The translations under genes and the position numbers were made by a program. A DNA stretch of 64,000 nt, taken from contig UCCS01000065.1 of assembly GCA_900470965.1 (NCBI GenBank), positions 48,822 through 112,821 of the forward strand, written 5' to 3'. Within the stretch, counting starts at the first letter, position 1, and each line of letters opens with the position of its first letter. Positions 49,773 through 57,898 of the stretch are shown piece after piece. The notes beneath the pieces are model-generated. The model did not search any database, was not told the origin of the DNA, and was given only the letters and a program-made list of their open reading frames with translations. Origin of the DNA: Hyphomicrobiales bacterium. GTDB lineage: Bacteria; Pseudomonadota; Alphaproteobacteria; Rhizobiales; Rhizobiaceae.

Positions 49773-50657
49773 ATGAATCACAGCCTCACCCGCCGCAGCT
49801 TCATGGGCTCCGCTTTGCTGCTGCCTGCGCTGGGCTTTGCGCCCCGCGTGCACGCTGAGCAGCAGAATGACGATATCGACAAGCGGCTTGCAGCACTGGA
49901 AGCGCGCATTGGCGGGCGTCTCGGGGTCTCCGTTCTCGACAGCGACACGAATGTTTCCTTCGGCTATCGCGGCAGCGAGCCCTTCGCCATGTGCAGCACC
50001 TTCAAGGTTCTGGCCGCCGGCCTCGTTCTTGCCCGTGTCGACAAGGGCGATGAGAGCCTCGACCGGCGCGTCACTTACGGCAAGGACAAGCTCGCCACCT
50101 ATTCCCCCGAGACCGAAAAGCATGCGGGCGGCGACGGCATGACGATGGCCGAGATCTGCAAGGCCGGCATTACACTGAGCGACAACACTGCCGGTAATCT
50201 GATGCTGGAAAGTTTCGGCGGCCCGGCTGCACTTACCGACTGGCTGCGCTCGATCGGCGACGGCACGACAAGGCTCGACCGTATGGAAACCGCGCTGAAC
50301 GAGGCCGCGAAAGGCGATCCGCGCGACACCACGACGCCGGATGCAATGCTCGATTCACTCGGCAATATCGCTCTCGGCTCGGTTCTGGCAGAAACCTCTG
50401 CAAATCAGCTGGTCGACTGGATGATTGCAAACACGACCGGCGGCGCGCGCCTGCGCGCAGGCCTGCCCAGCGATTGGAAGATCGGCGACAAGACTGGAAC
50501 GGGTGATAACGGTTCGGCCGGTGATATCGCCATCATCTGGCCGCCGAAGCGCGGCCCCATCGTCGCCGCCGTCTATATGGCGGAAACGACGGTCAAGATG
50601 GACGAATTCAATCCCGTCTTCGCCGAAATCGGCAAGATGATCACTGAGATGGTGTAG
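49773..50657 (+). CDS. Class A beta-lactamase with a Tat signal peptide
   Basis: The 294-aa enzyme hydrolyses beta-lactams in the periplasm. The N-terminus has a twin-arginine signal (LTRRSFMGSALLLPALGF). Active-site motifs are STFK (Ser75, Lys78), SDN (136-138), R-x-E-x-x-L-N with Glu172, and KTG (240-242). Cys74 just before the Ser is as in some carbapenemase-type enzymes, but no Cys follows the KTG, so the typical disulfide is absent. It lies 71 bp after dmeF on the same strand, with GGAGGTCTTC before it. No ampR-type gene is adjacent. Confidence 0.93.
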   Translation: MNHSLTRRSFMGSALLLPALGFAPRVHAEQQNDDIDKRLAALEARIGGRLGVSVLDSDTNVSFGYRGSEPFAMCSTFKVLAAGLVLARVDKGDESLDRRVTYGKDKLATYSPETEKHAGGDGMTMAEICKAGITLSDNTAGNLMLESFGGPAALTDWLRSIGDGTTRLDRMETALNEAAKGDPRDTTTPDAMLDSLGNIALGSVLAETSANQLVDWMIANTTGGARLRAGLPSDWKIGDKTGTGDNGSAGDIAIIWPPKRGPIVAAVYMAETTVKMDEFNPVFAEIGKMITEMV

Positions 50658-50690
50658 GCCGCCAACAGCGTCGCGGTCGGTCGGACTCAA

Positions 50691-50726
50691 CGAAAAAACC
50701 GCAGCCCGGTTCGCGGCCTGCGGCTT
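50691..50726 (-). terminator. Terminator of the 50758-51261 gene
   Basis: On the minus strand CCGCAG and CTGCGG (50718-50723 and 50699-50704) form a stem followed by TTTTTTCG. It lies 35-60 bp after the stop codon. Confidence 0.75.
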
Positions 50727-50757
50727 TCGAAAGATTTAGGTGATCGATCGGCAACTA

Positions 50758-51261
50758 TCAGCCGTTTTCGGCCTGGTCGGTGGACTTCGTATTGCTTGCC
50801 TGCGCAGTCGCAGGATCAGTGGTGCCGTCTCCACCGCCTTCGATGCCGGCGAGCTCGCGCTTGATCTGCTCGGCGATTTCCTTCTCTATCGCCGCGCGCT
50901 CGTCGGCAGGCATCGCCTTGAGATCGTCTTCGGTGAGATTATGGGCTGCCAGATAGCGGGCGCGGATGAATTCTTCCGGCGTCATGCTGCTCCAGTCGGA
51001 GAATTCGTCGACCAGGCTCTTATGTGCTGCCTTGGCTTCCATTTCTGCATCAGAGGGTTGGTTGATATAGGTCTCGTTGCCGGCCTGCACCGCCCACATC
51101 GTATTGGCGATGGACGGCGGGGTGGTGCTCGGCTGCAGGCCGGCGCCGGACTGGTTGCGCGTGCTGCCGCCAAATTCCTCGGTCTGCTTGTTCTTGGATT
51201 TGCCCTGCTCGAAGAGCGAGCCGAGGCCAGAGTAAATTGAGAGGTTGCTACCGATTTCCAT
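50758..51261 (-). CDS. Hypothetical rhizobial protein
   Basis: CAGGGGGATTTTTC precedes the ATG of this 167-aa protein. It has no signal peptide or membrane helix. The N-terminus is Ser/Gly/Thr-rich and probably disordered (GKSKNKQTEEFGGSTRNQSG), the middle is helical with an acidic repeat-like pattern (AHKSLVDEFSDWSSMTPEEF, NLTEDDLKAMPADERAAIEK), and the C-terminus is disordered. Not recognised. It has its own terminator. Confidence 0.7.
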   Translation of the reverse strand: MEIGSNLSIYSGLGSLFEQGKSKNKQTEEFGGSTRNQSGAGLQPSTTPPSIANTMWAVQAGNETYINQPSDAEMEAKAAHKSLVDEFSDWSSMTPEEFIRARYLAAHNLTEDDLKAMPADERAAIEKEIAEQIKRELAGIEGGGDGTTDPATAQASNTKSTDQAENG

Positions 51262-51357
51262 GAAAAATCCCCCTGAAAAACCGGCTGCACCATTCTCCCC
51301 GGAGCCTGTCTGAGGCTTGCGTCTCTACCAGAGGGCGAGCAAATCTTTGGCCGCCGC

Positions 51358-52248
51358 TTAATCCAGCAGGAAATCGATCATCGTCCTCGTCGCGGCCGAG
51401 AGACGGCGATGCGGCGCGTAGACCAGCGAAAAAGGGCGCGAGCGCCCGCTGATGTCAGGGAGAATCTCGATCAGGCTGCCGCGATCGATCCTGTCGCGAA
51501 CGATGAAGTCGTAGCTCTGGCAGATGCCCATGCCGGCTTCGGCCAGTGATACGACGCCCAGCACATCGTCGTGGATCTCGATCGTCCCCTCCGGCGTCCA
51601 GTCCGTCTCCGCGCCATCGATTCGAAACAGCCATGGCGCCGGCCTGCCGGTGCTCGGCATGAAAAACGGCAGGCATCTGTAGCCTGCCAGGTCTTCGATC
51701 GTCCGGGGCGTGCCCGTGCGCTTGAGATAATCAGGCGAAGCGACGAGCCGCAGCGGCGCGTCTTCCAGCTTACGGCCGACAAGCCCGCTGTCCGGCAGCG
51801 GCCCGAGGCGGATTGCCAGATCGTAGCCTTCGGCGACCAGATCGACATTTCGGTTGGTGATGCTGACTTCGACATGCACATGCGGATGGGCAGCACAGAA
51901 GCGCGTCAGTTTCTCCGGAAGCCGGAAATGGCCATAGGTGGTGGAAACGCTGAGACGAACGCGGCCGCTAAGCGCTCCGTCCTGTCCCTGAATGGCGCGC
52001 TCGGCATCTTCGATCAGCGAGAAGGCCGCTCGCGTCTGCTCCAGATAAGCGCGGCCGGCCTCGGTGAGGCTGAGCCGCCGCGTCGTGCGCCGCATGAGCT
52101 GCGCACCAAGCCGCGTCTCCAGCCGCGTGATCGCCCGACTGAGCACCGAAGGCGTGGTGGCAAGAGCGATCGCGCCACCGCTGATCGAGCCTTTTTCCAC
52201 CACGGTGACGAAGGCTTCCACATCGCCGAGATGATCGAAACGCCGCAT
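51358..52248 (-). CDS. LysR-family regulator divergent from a DJ-1 gene
   Basis: The 296-aa protein has the LysR winged helix (residues 1-65: LGDVEAFVTVVEKGSISGGA, ITRLETRLGAQLMRRTTRRL) and the effector domain (VRLSVSTTYGHFRLPEKLTR, EGYDLAIRLGPLPDSGLVGR). It belongs to the group that usually regulates a divergent oxidoreductase or DJ-1 protein, here the gene starting at 52376. The intergenic region contains an imperfect TTATC...GATAA dyad near 52290-52311. Confidence 0.9.
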   Translation of the reverse strand: MRRFDHLGDVEAFVTVVEKGSISGGAIALATTPSVLSRAITRLETRLGAQLMRRTTRRLSLTEAGRAYLEQTRAAFSLIEDAERAIQGQDGALSGRVRLSVSTTYGHFRLPEKLTRFCAAHPHVHVEVSITNRNVDLVAEGYDLAIRLGPLPDSGLVGRKLEDAPLRLVASPDYLKRTGTPRTIEDLAGYRCLPFFMPSTGRPAPWLFRIDGAETDWTPEGTIEIHDDVLGVVSLAEAGMGICQSYDFIVRDRIDRGSLIEILPDISGRSRPFSLVYAPHRRLSAATRTMIDFLLD

Positions 52249-52375
52249 GATTATAACCTCTCAAGAACAGATGATTTCCGCCGGTGCGGCTTTATCCTCT
52301 CTGAAGGAGATAATAAACCTTTGTCATCGAATGCATCACGGCTTTCGCAAGCCGATCAAACATCAGGAGAAAGCG

Positions 52376-53059
52376 ATGACATCCGCAACAAAGCCCGTAC
52401 TCTTCGTTCTGACCAGTCATGGCGTCAAAGGCGACAGCGGTCAGCCGACCGGCTTCTACCTCGGTGAAGTAACACACCCGCTGGCTGTCCTCGATGCGGC
52501 CGGCATCAAGGTCGAGTTTGCCTCGATCGAGGGCGGGGAACCGCCGGTCGATGGCCTCGATCTCGAGGATGCGACGAATGCCCGTTACTGGAACGACGAG
52601 ACATTCCGCCATGCGATCCGCGGCACGGCAAAGCTCGCTGATATCGATCCTATCAACTATTCGGCGATCTTCTTTGCTGGCGGCCACGGCGCCATGTGGG
52701 ATCTGCCGAAAAGCCCTGCTGTGCTTGACGTTACGCAGAAGATCTTCGAAACCGGCGGCATCGTCGCGGCGGTCTGCCACGGTCCGGCAGCGCTGGTAAA
52801 CGTCAAGCTCAGCGACGGCAGCTATCTCGTTTCCGGACGCAACGTCAGCGCCTTCACGGATTCCGAGGAGCGGGCGGTCGGTCTCGACAAGACGGTTCCG
52901 TTCCTGCTCGCCAGCACGCTCATCGAACGCGGCGCCAGCCATCATCCGGCGCCGGATTGGAATGCCAAGGTCGTGGTTGATGGCAGGCTCGTTACGGGCC
53001 AGAACCCGCAATCTGCTACCGGTGTCGGCGAGGCGATCCGCGATCTGCTCACCGCCTGA
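52376..53059 (+). CDS. Class I glutamine amidotransferase-like / Hsp31-type DJ-1 family protein
   Basis: The ATG at 52376 follows CAGGAGAAAGCG; the upstream frame is non-coding. The 227-aa protein has LFVLTSHGVKGDSGQPTGFY and the Hsp31 pattern AIFFAGGHGAMWDLPKSPAV, GGIVAAVCHGPAALVNVKL with reactive Cys in VCHG, and ASHHPAPDWNAKVVVDGRLV. Hsp31-type proteins are glyoxalase III or holdase chaperones. It diverges from a LysR regulator, which probably induces it under oxidative or electrophile stress (inferred). Confidence 0.88.
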   Translation: MTSATKPVLFVLTSHGVKGDSGQPTGFYLGEVTHPLAVLDAAGIKVEFASIEGGEPPVDGLDLEDATNARYWNDETFRHAIRGTAKLADIDPINYSAIFFAGGHGAMWDLPKSPAVLDVTQKIFETGGIVAAVCHGPAALVNVKLSDGSYLVSGRNVSAFTDSEERAVGLDKTVPFLLASTLIERGASHHPAPDWNAKVVVDGRLVTGQNPQSATGVGEAIRDLLTA

Positions 53060-53072
53060 CAGTTGCCAGAGC

Positions 53073-53097
53073 ACCGGCCCGATATCAGCGGGCCGGT
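53073..53097. terminator. Hairpin between convergent DJ-1 and gcd genes
   Basis: ACCGGCCCG (53073-53081) pairs perfectly with CGGGCCGGT (53089-53097) across ATATCAG. It lies between two convergent stop codons; neither side has a clear T-tract. Confidence 0.6.
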
Positions 53098-53104
53098 CCA
53101 GTCG

Positions 53105-55444
53105 TTATGGCAGCGTGTAGGCGATCACATAATCGCCCGGCTTGGTGCCAACAGAACCATGCCCGCCGGCGACCATGACGACATATTGCTTGTTGTCATC
53201 GGTCGTATAGGTCATCGGCGTTGCCTGTCCGCCGGCCGGAAGACGGGCTTCCCAGAGCTGGTGTCCGTTCGTCACGTCATAGGCGCGCAGATAGTTGTCG
53301 ACGGCAGCACCCAGGAAGGCGACGCCGCCCTTGGTCACCATCGGCCCGCCGATGCCGGGCACGCCAACCTTGAAGGGAAGGGGCAGCGGCGTCATGTCGT
53401 GCACCGTGCCATTCTTGTGCATATAGGCGATGCGACCGGTGCGGAGATCCACGCCGGCGACATAGCCCCACGGCGGCGCCTGGCAGGGGATCTGCAGCGG
53501 GCCGAGGAACGGACCCATGAACACGCCGTAGGGCGCACCGTCATTGCGATTGAGGCCTTGTTCGCTTCCCTTCTCATCCTGCCCGCGCGGCGGAATATCG
53601 GCCGCCGGCACCAGGCGCGAGGTGAAGGCGAGGTAGGTCGGCATGCCGAACATCACCTGCCGCTCGGGATCGACGGCGACCGAGCCCCAGTTGAAGGTGC
53701 CGAAATTGCCGGGATAAATGATAGTCCCCTGCAGCGACGGCGGCGTGTAGCGGCCCTCATATTTGTAGCGGTGGAATTCGATGCGGCAGGCAAGCTGGTC
53801 GAACAGCGAGACACCCCACATATCCTTTTCCTGCAATGGCTCCGGGGAGAAGGTGAGATCGGAGATTGGCTGCGTCGGCGCCGTGTGATCCTCCGGGATG
53901 GCGCCATCAGGCGCCGGGATTTCCTTGAAGGGAATGATCGGCTGGCCGGTGCGCCGGTCGAGCACGTAGATATCACCCTGCTTGGTGGATGCCACCAGCG
54001 CCGGCACCGCCGTTCCGTCCTGTTTCGTCAGATCAAGCAGCACCGGTTGGGCAGGGACGTCCATGTCCCAGAGATCGTGGTGGACGAATTGCTGCACCCA
54101 GCGTAGCTGGCCCGTATTGATGTCGAGCGCCACGACCGAGGAGGAGAACTTCTCGACATCGGCGCTGCGGTTCATGCCGAGCTGGTCCGGCACCTGATTG
54201 CCGAGCGGGATATAGACCATGCCGAGCTGGTCATCGACGCTGAAGACCGACCAGCTGTTCGGTGAATTCGTCGTGTAATGCTGCCCCTCCGGCAGCGGCG
54301 TCGTCTGGTCCGGATTGCCGGAATCCCAGTTCCAGATCAGCGCGCCGCTGTTGATGTCATAGGCGCGAATGACGCCGGACTGTTCCTGCGTCGAATAATT
54401 ATCGTTGACCGCCCCGCCGATGATGATCTTGCCCGCAACAGCGACTGGCGGCGAGGTGGAGTAATAATAACCGGCCGGATTATACTGCATGCCGGCCTGT
54501 AGCTGCAGCACGCCCTGTTCCGCAAAGCCCGTGCAGACCTGTCCGTTGATCGCATCGAGCGCGATCAGCCGCGCATCCGAAGTCGGCAGGTAGACGCGCT
54601 CCTTGCAGGGTTGGCCGGCAGGTATCGCCTCATCGTTGTAATAGGTCACACCCCGGCAGGTCTGGTGCTGCCGGTCCGGGTTCATGCCGGAATTGGCGTC
54701 ATATTTCCATTTCTGCTGGCCGGTCTTGGCATCAAGCGCGATCGCCCAATTGTGCGGCGTGCAGAGATAGAGCGTGTCGCCCACCTTCAGTGGCGTCACT
54801 TGATAGGTCGTTTCCCCGACATCGTCAGGCCGCTTAACGTCGCCGGTCTGGTAGCGCCAGGCCTCCTTGAGGGTGGAGACATTCTGCACGGTGATCTGGT
54901 CGAGCGGCGAATAGCGCTGGCCATAGGGCGTGCGGCCATATTGGTGCCATTCGCCAACGGGCACATTGCCGCCGAAGGCTGGCGTTGTGGCAACCGTCTG
55001 TATCGGCAGATCGCCCGCGAGATCATGCGGATCCGTCGTTATCGAATAGGCAGCGACGATGATGGCAGCGATGACCGGAATGGCGAGCGGCCAGGGATTG
55101 GCGCCGTAATAGGTACCGGTCGGGCTGCGAAAGCCGAGCGGCCGGCGGATCCAGGGCGTCAGCAGCCAGATCCCGAAGAGGATGATGAGGCCGCCGCGGG
55201 GACCAAGCTGCCACCAGTCGAACCCCACCTCCCAGATCGCCCAGGCGAGTGCAACGACCACGAGCACCGCATAGACCCAGAGCGCCACGGCCTTGCGCAT
55301 GAGAAGCAGGCCTGCCGTCAGCAGGAACATCAGCCCCGCGAAGAGATAGAAGATGCTGCCGCCGAGCGTGACGAGCCAAAGCCCGCCGGTGCCCAGCGCC
55401 AGTCCGAAAATGATGAAGAGGATGGAGGTAATGACGATTGCCAT
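53105..55444 (-). CDS. gcd: Membrane-bound PQQ-dependent glucose dehydrogenase
   Basis: The 779-aa enzyme oxidises glucose to gluconolactone in the periplasm and passes electrons to ubiquinone. The N-terminal 130 residues contain about five membrane helices (AIVITSILFIIFGLALGTGG to LIILFGIWLLTPWIRRPLG). The rest is the quinoprotein propeller, with WHQYGRTPYGQRYSPLDQIT, TPLKVGDTLYLCTPHNWAIA and MYNPAGYYYSTSPPVAVAG-like blocks. GGGAGACTGCCTT precedes the ATG. No PQQ biosynthesis genes are nearby, so cofactor must be made elsewhere or taken up. Confidence 0.95.
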   Translation of the reverse strand: MAIVITSILFIIFGLALGTGGLWLVTLGGSIFYLFAGLMFLLTAGLLLMRKAVALWVYAVLVVVALAWAIWEVGFDWWQLGPRGGLIILFGIWLLTPWIRRPLGFRSPTGTYYGANPWPLAIPVIAAIIVAAYSITTDPHDLAGDLPIQTVATTPAFGGNVPVGEWHQYGRTPYGQRYSPLDQITVQNVSTLKEAWRYQTGDVKRPDDVGETTYQVTPLKVGDTLYLCTPHNWAIALDAKTGQQKWKYDANSGMNPDRQHQTCRGVTYYNDEAIPAGQPCKERVYLPTSDARLIALDAINGQVCTGFAEQGVLQLQAGMQYNPAGYYYSTSPPVAVAGKIIIGGAVNDNYSTQEQSGVIRAYDINSGALIWNWDSGNPDQTTPLPEGQHYTTNSPNSWSVFSVDDQLGMVYIPLGNQVPDQLGMNRSADVEKFSSSVVALDINTGQLRWVQQFVHHDLWDMDVPAQPVLLDLTKQDGTAVPALVASTKQGDIYVLDRRTGQPIIPFKEIPAPDGAIPEDHTAPTQPISDLTFSPEPLQEKDMWGVSLFDQLACRIEFHRYKYEGRYTPPSLQGTIIYPGNFGTFNWGSVAVDPERQVMFGMPTYLAFTSRLVPAADIPPRGQDEKGSEQGLNRNDGAPYGVFMGPFLGPLQIPCQAPPWGYVAGVDLRTGRIAYMHKNGTVHDMTPLPLPFKVGVPGIGGPMVTKGGVAFLGAAVDNYLRAYDVTNGHQLWEARLPAGGQATPMTYTTDDNKQYVVMVAGGHGSVGTKPGDYVIAYTLP

Positions 55445-55559
55445 AAGGCAGTCTCCCGCTGGTTAGCCGGATCGGAGAATGGCGAAAAATATACGCCGAT
55501 CAGACAGATAGAGCGGGAGGCTTACCTTTCAACCGCCACAATTGGCAGCGGTCGCGGTG

Positions 55560-56102
55560 TCAGGCTTTTGCAAGCTCGCGGTCGATCGCCGAGACGAGGC
55601 GGTTATCGTCAGCCGTCACGTCGGGGGCGAAACGGGCAACGACCTTGCCGTTGCGGCCGACGAGGAATTTTTCGAAGTTCCAGAGGATTTCGTTGTCGTC
55701 GGAGGCGAGACCGGCGCCCTTCAGCCGTTCGCGCATCGGTCCTTCCCCCGTCGTTTCCACGGTGGAGCTCGTCAGGTTCTTATAGAGCGGATGTTTGTCC
55801 GGCCCCTTGACGGAAATCTTGGAGTACATCGGGAAATCGACGCCGAAAGTGCTGGTGCAGAAATCGAGGATTTCCGCGTCCGTCCCCGGTTCCTGGCCCT
55901 TGAAGTCATTGGCCGGGAAGCCGGCGATGACGAAGCCTCTCTCGCGCTTGTCGGCATAGAGCTTTTCAAGCCCTTCGTACTGCACCGTCAGGCCGCATTT
56001 GGAGGCGACGTTGACGATGAGCAGCACCTGGCCGCGATATTCGTTGAGCGTCGTCTCGCGCCCCTGAACGGTCTTGACCGGAATGTCGAGAAGGTCGGTC
56101 AT
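55560..56102 (-). CDS. Glutathione peroxidase family (thiol peroxidase)
   Basis: The start at 56102 is the ATG; a GTG one codon earlier is less likely. The 180-aa protein has the peroxidatic NVASKCGLTVQYEGLEKLYA (Cys36), Gln in NDFKGQEPG and Trp in WNFEKFLVGRNG, the catalytic triad of Cys-type GPx. It reduces peroxides with thioredoxin or glutathione. It starts 33 bp after selO on the same strand, GGAGACAG before it, so selO-gpx is probably one transcript. Confidence 0.93.
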   Translation of the reverse strand: MTDLLDIPVKTVQGRETTLNEYRGQVLLIVNVASKCGLTVQYEGLEKLYADKRERGFVIAGFPANDFKGQEPGTDAEILDFCTSTFGVDFPMYSKISVKGPDKHPLYKNLTSSTVETTGEGPMRERLKGAGLASDDNEILWNFEKFLVGRNGKVVARFAPDVTADDNRLVSAIDRELAKA

Positions 56103-56134
56103 CACTGTCTCCAGTTAATATGGGTTGTCTGAAA

Positions 56135-57637
56135 TCAGGTTCCGCAGAAGGTCTGTAGCACCCGCTCTTCGGGCTTCGGCGGGTCCATATAGGCCGCAAA
56201 TGCCGGCTGCTCGTCATAGGGGTGCGAAAGCACTGATAGAAGAGCCTCGAACAGCGAGAAATCGCCGTCCTGAACGGCCGCCTCGATCGCCTGCTCGACC
56301 CGATGGTTGCGCGGAATAAAGGCCGGGTTGACCTGCTTCATCGCGGCAGCCCGATCACTGGGCGTCTGCGGATCGCGCGAAAGCCGTTCGCGCCAGCGCG
56401 CCAGCCATTCTGCAGTGGCAGTCGGCTCCCGGAAACTCGAGGCGAAGGCAGCCTCAGCCGTCTCGTCACCTGCCAGGATTGAAAGCCGCCGGAAGGTCAG
56501 CGTAAAATCCGCGCTCTCAGCCTGCATCAGCGCCAGTAACGACTGGATCAGTTCCAGATCGCCATCCTCAGCTGCGCTCAGGCCAATTTTGCCGCGCATG
56601 CCCTGCAGCCAGAAGGCGTGGAAACGCTCGCCATAGGCCTTGATGATGGCATTGGCATGCTCGATCGCCTTGTCCTTGTCGGCATCGATCAGCGGCAGCA
56701 GCGCTTCGCCGAGCCGTGCCAGGTTCCATTGCCCGATACCCGGCTGATTGGCATAGGCGTAGCGCCCGTGCTGGTCGATCGACGAGAAGACCTTCATCGG
56801 ATCATAGATATCCATGAAGGCGCAGGGACCGAAATCGATCGTCTCGCCCGAGATCGTCATATTGTCGGTATTCATCACACCATGGATGAAGCCGACCTGC
56901 AGCCAGCGCGCGATCAGCGCCGCCTGCCGGTCGCAGACAGATTCGTAGAGCGCTAGATAAGGATTATCCGCCGCCTTCAGCTCGGGATAGTGCCGTTCGA
57001 TGACATGATCGGCGAGCGCCTTGATGCCATCCTCGTCACCACCAGCGGCAAGATACTGGAAGGTGCCGACGCGGATATGGCTTGCCGCGACGCGCGTAAA
57101 GACGGCGCCCGGCAATATCTCCTCACGCCGCACGCCTTCGCCTGTCAACACGGCAGCAAGCGCCCGCGTGGCGGGAATGCCGAGCGCAAACATCGCCTCG
57201 CTGATGATATATTCGCGCAAGACTGGGCCAAGCGCCGCCCGCCCGTCACCACGGCGGGAAAAGGGCGTCTGTCCCGCACCCTTGAGCTGAATGTCGCGGC
57301 GCTCGCCGCGGCGGTCGATCACTTCGCCGAGCAGGATCGCCCGCCCGTCGCCGAGCAGCGGCACGAAGTGGCCGAACTGGTGGCCGGCATAGGCCATCGC
57401 CAGCGGTTCGGCGCCTTCGGGCACGAGATTGCCGGAAAAGATCGCAGCGCCATCGCGCTTCAAGATATCGACATCGAGCCCGAGCTCTTTGGCGAGCGGC
57501 TCGTTGAGCTTGATCAGCCAGGGCTCCGCTACCTGTGTCGGCACTTGCGTGGCGAAGAAGCGCTGCGGCAACCGCACATAGCTGTTGTCGAAGCCGAAGG
57601 CCGTATCCGGCCGTTTTTTCTGCAGGGCGGAGGTCAT
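56135..57637 (-). CDS. selO: Protein adenylyltransferase SelO (YdiU)
   Basis: The 500-aa pseudokinase-like enzyme transfers AMP from ATP to proteins. Family marks are LAMAYAGHQFGHFVPLLGDG, RGDGRAALGPVLREYIISEA, FIHGVMNTDNMTISGETIDF and GPCAFMDIYDPMKVFSSID. The C-terminus ends FCGT; this Cys (498) is the position that is selenocysteine in eukaryotic SelO. Known SelO substrates are redox proteins, which fits the adjacent glutathione peroxidase. The ATG has no strong ribosome-binding site and lies two bases after the stop of a small upstream frame. Confidence 0.95.
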   Translation of the reverse strand: MTSALQKKRPDTAFGFDNSYVRLPQRFFATQVPTQVAEPWLIKLNEPLAKELGLDVDILKRDGAAIFSGNLVPEGAEPLAMAYAGHQFGHFVPLLGDGRAILLGEVIDRRGERRDIQLKGAGQTPFSRRGDGRAALGPVLREYIISEAMFALGIPATRALAAVLTGEGVRREEILPGAVFTRVAASHIRVGTFQYLAAGGDEDGIKALADHVIERHYPELKAADNPYLALYESVCDRQAALIARWLQVGFIHGVMNTDNMTISGETIDFGPCAFMDIYDPMKVFSSIDQHGRYAYANQPGIGQWNLARLGEALLPLIDADKDKAIEHANAIIKAYGERFHAFWLQGMRGKIGLSAAEDGDLELIQSLLALMQAESADFTLTFRRLSILAGDETAEAAFASSFREPTATAEWLARWRERLSRDPQTPSDRAAAMKQVNPAFIPRNHRVEQAIEAAVQDGDFSLFEALLSVLSHPYDEQPAFAAYMDPPKPEERVLQTFCGT

Positions 57638-57690
57638 GACTAATAGGTAGGGCCGCAGGTGCGGTCACGCAAGCCGATTTTGGCCCCGAA

Positions 57691-57761
57691 ACCATTCCCT
57701 TCACGAAGGGCAAAAAAGTGCAAGGAATGGTGATCTGCCTTTACCTCTCGGCAAAGCAGAT
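57691..57761. promoter_or_regulatory. Two adjacent inverted repeats between selO and an MFS gene
   Basis: ACCATTCC (57691-57698) pairs with GGAATGGT (57724-57731), and ATCTGC (57733-57738) with GCAGAT (57756-57761). They lie in the 261-bp divergent gap, closer to selO, and may form operators or leader hairpins. Confidence 0.4.
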
Positions 57762-57898
57762 GTGCCATAAAAGACATAGCGCCGCCATGATTGCAGGCGT
57801 ATAGCAAAATCATCTCCTCTTGGCAGTTTTGCCATGTCATCCCCCGCGGCCCTGTCGCCCCGTGTGCTCCGCTGCGCCTTTGCGAGTGATCCCTGACG

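Noticed and set aside
57640..57840. Small frame before selO as a confirmed gene
   Set aside because: No well-placed ribosome-binding site and no recognised family, so it is only listed as a finding.
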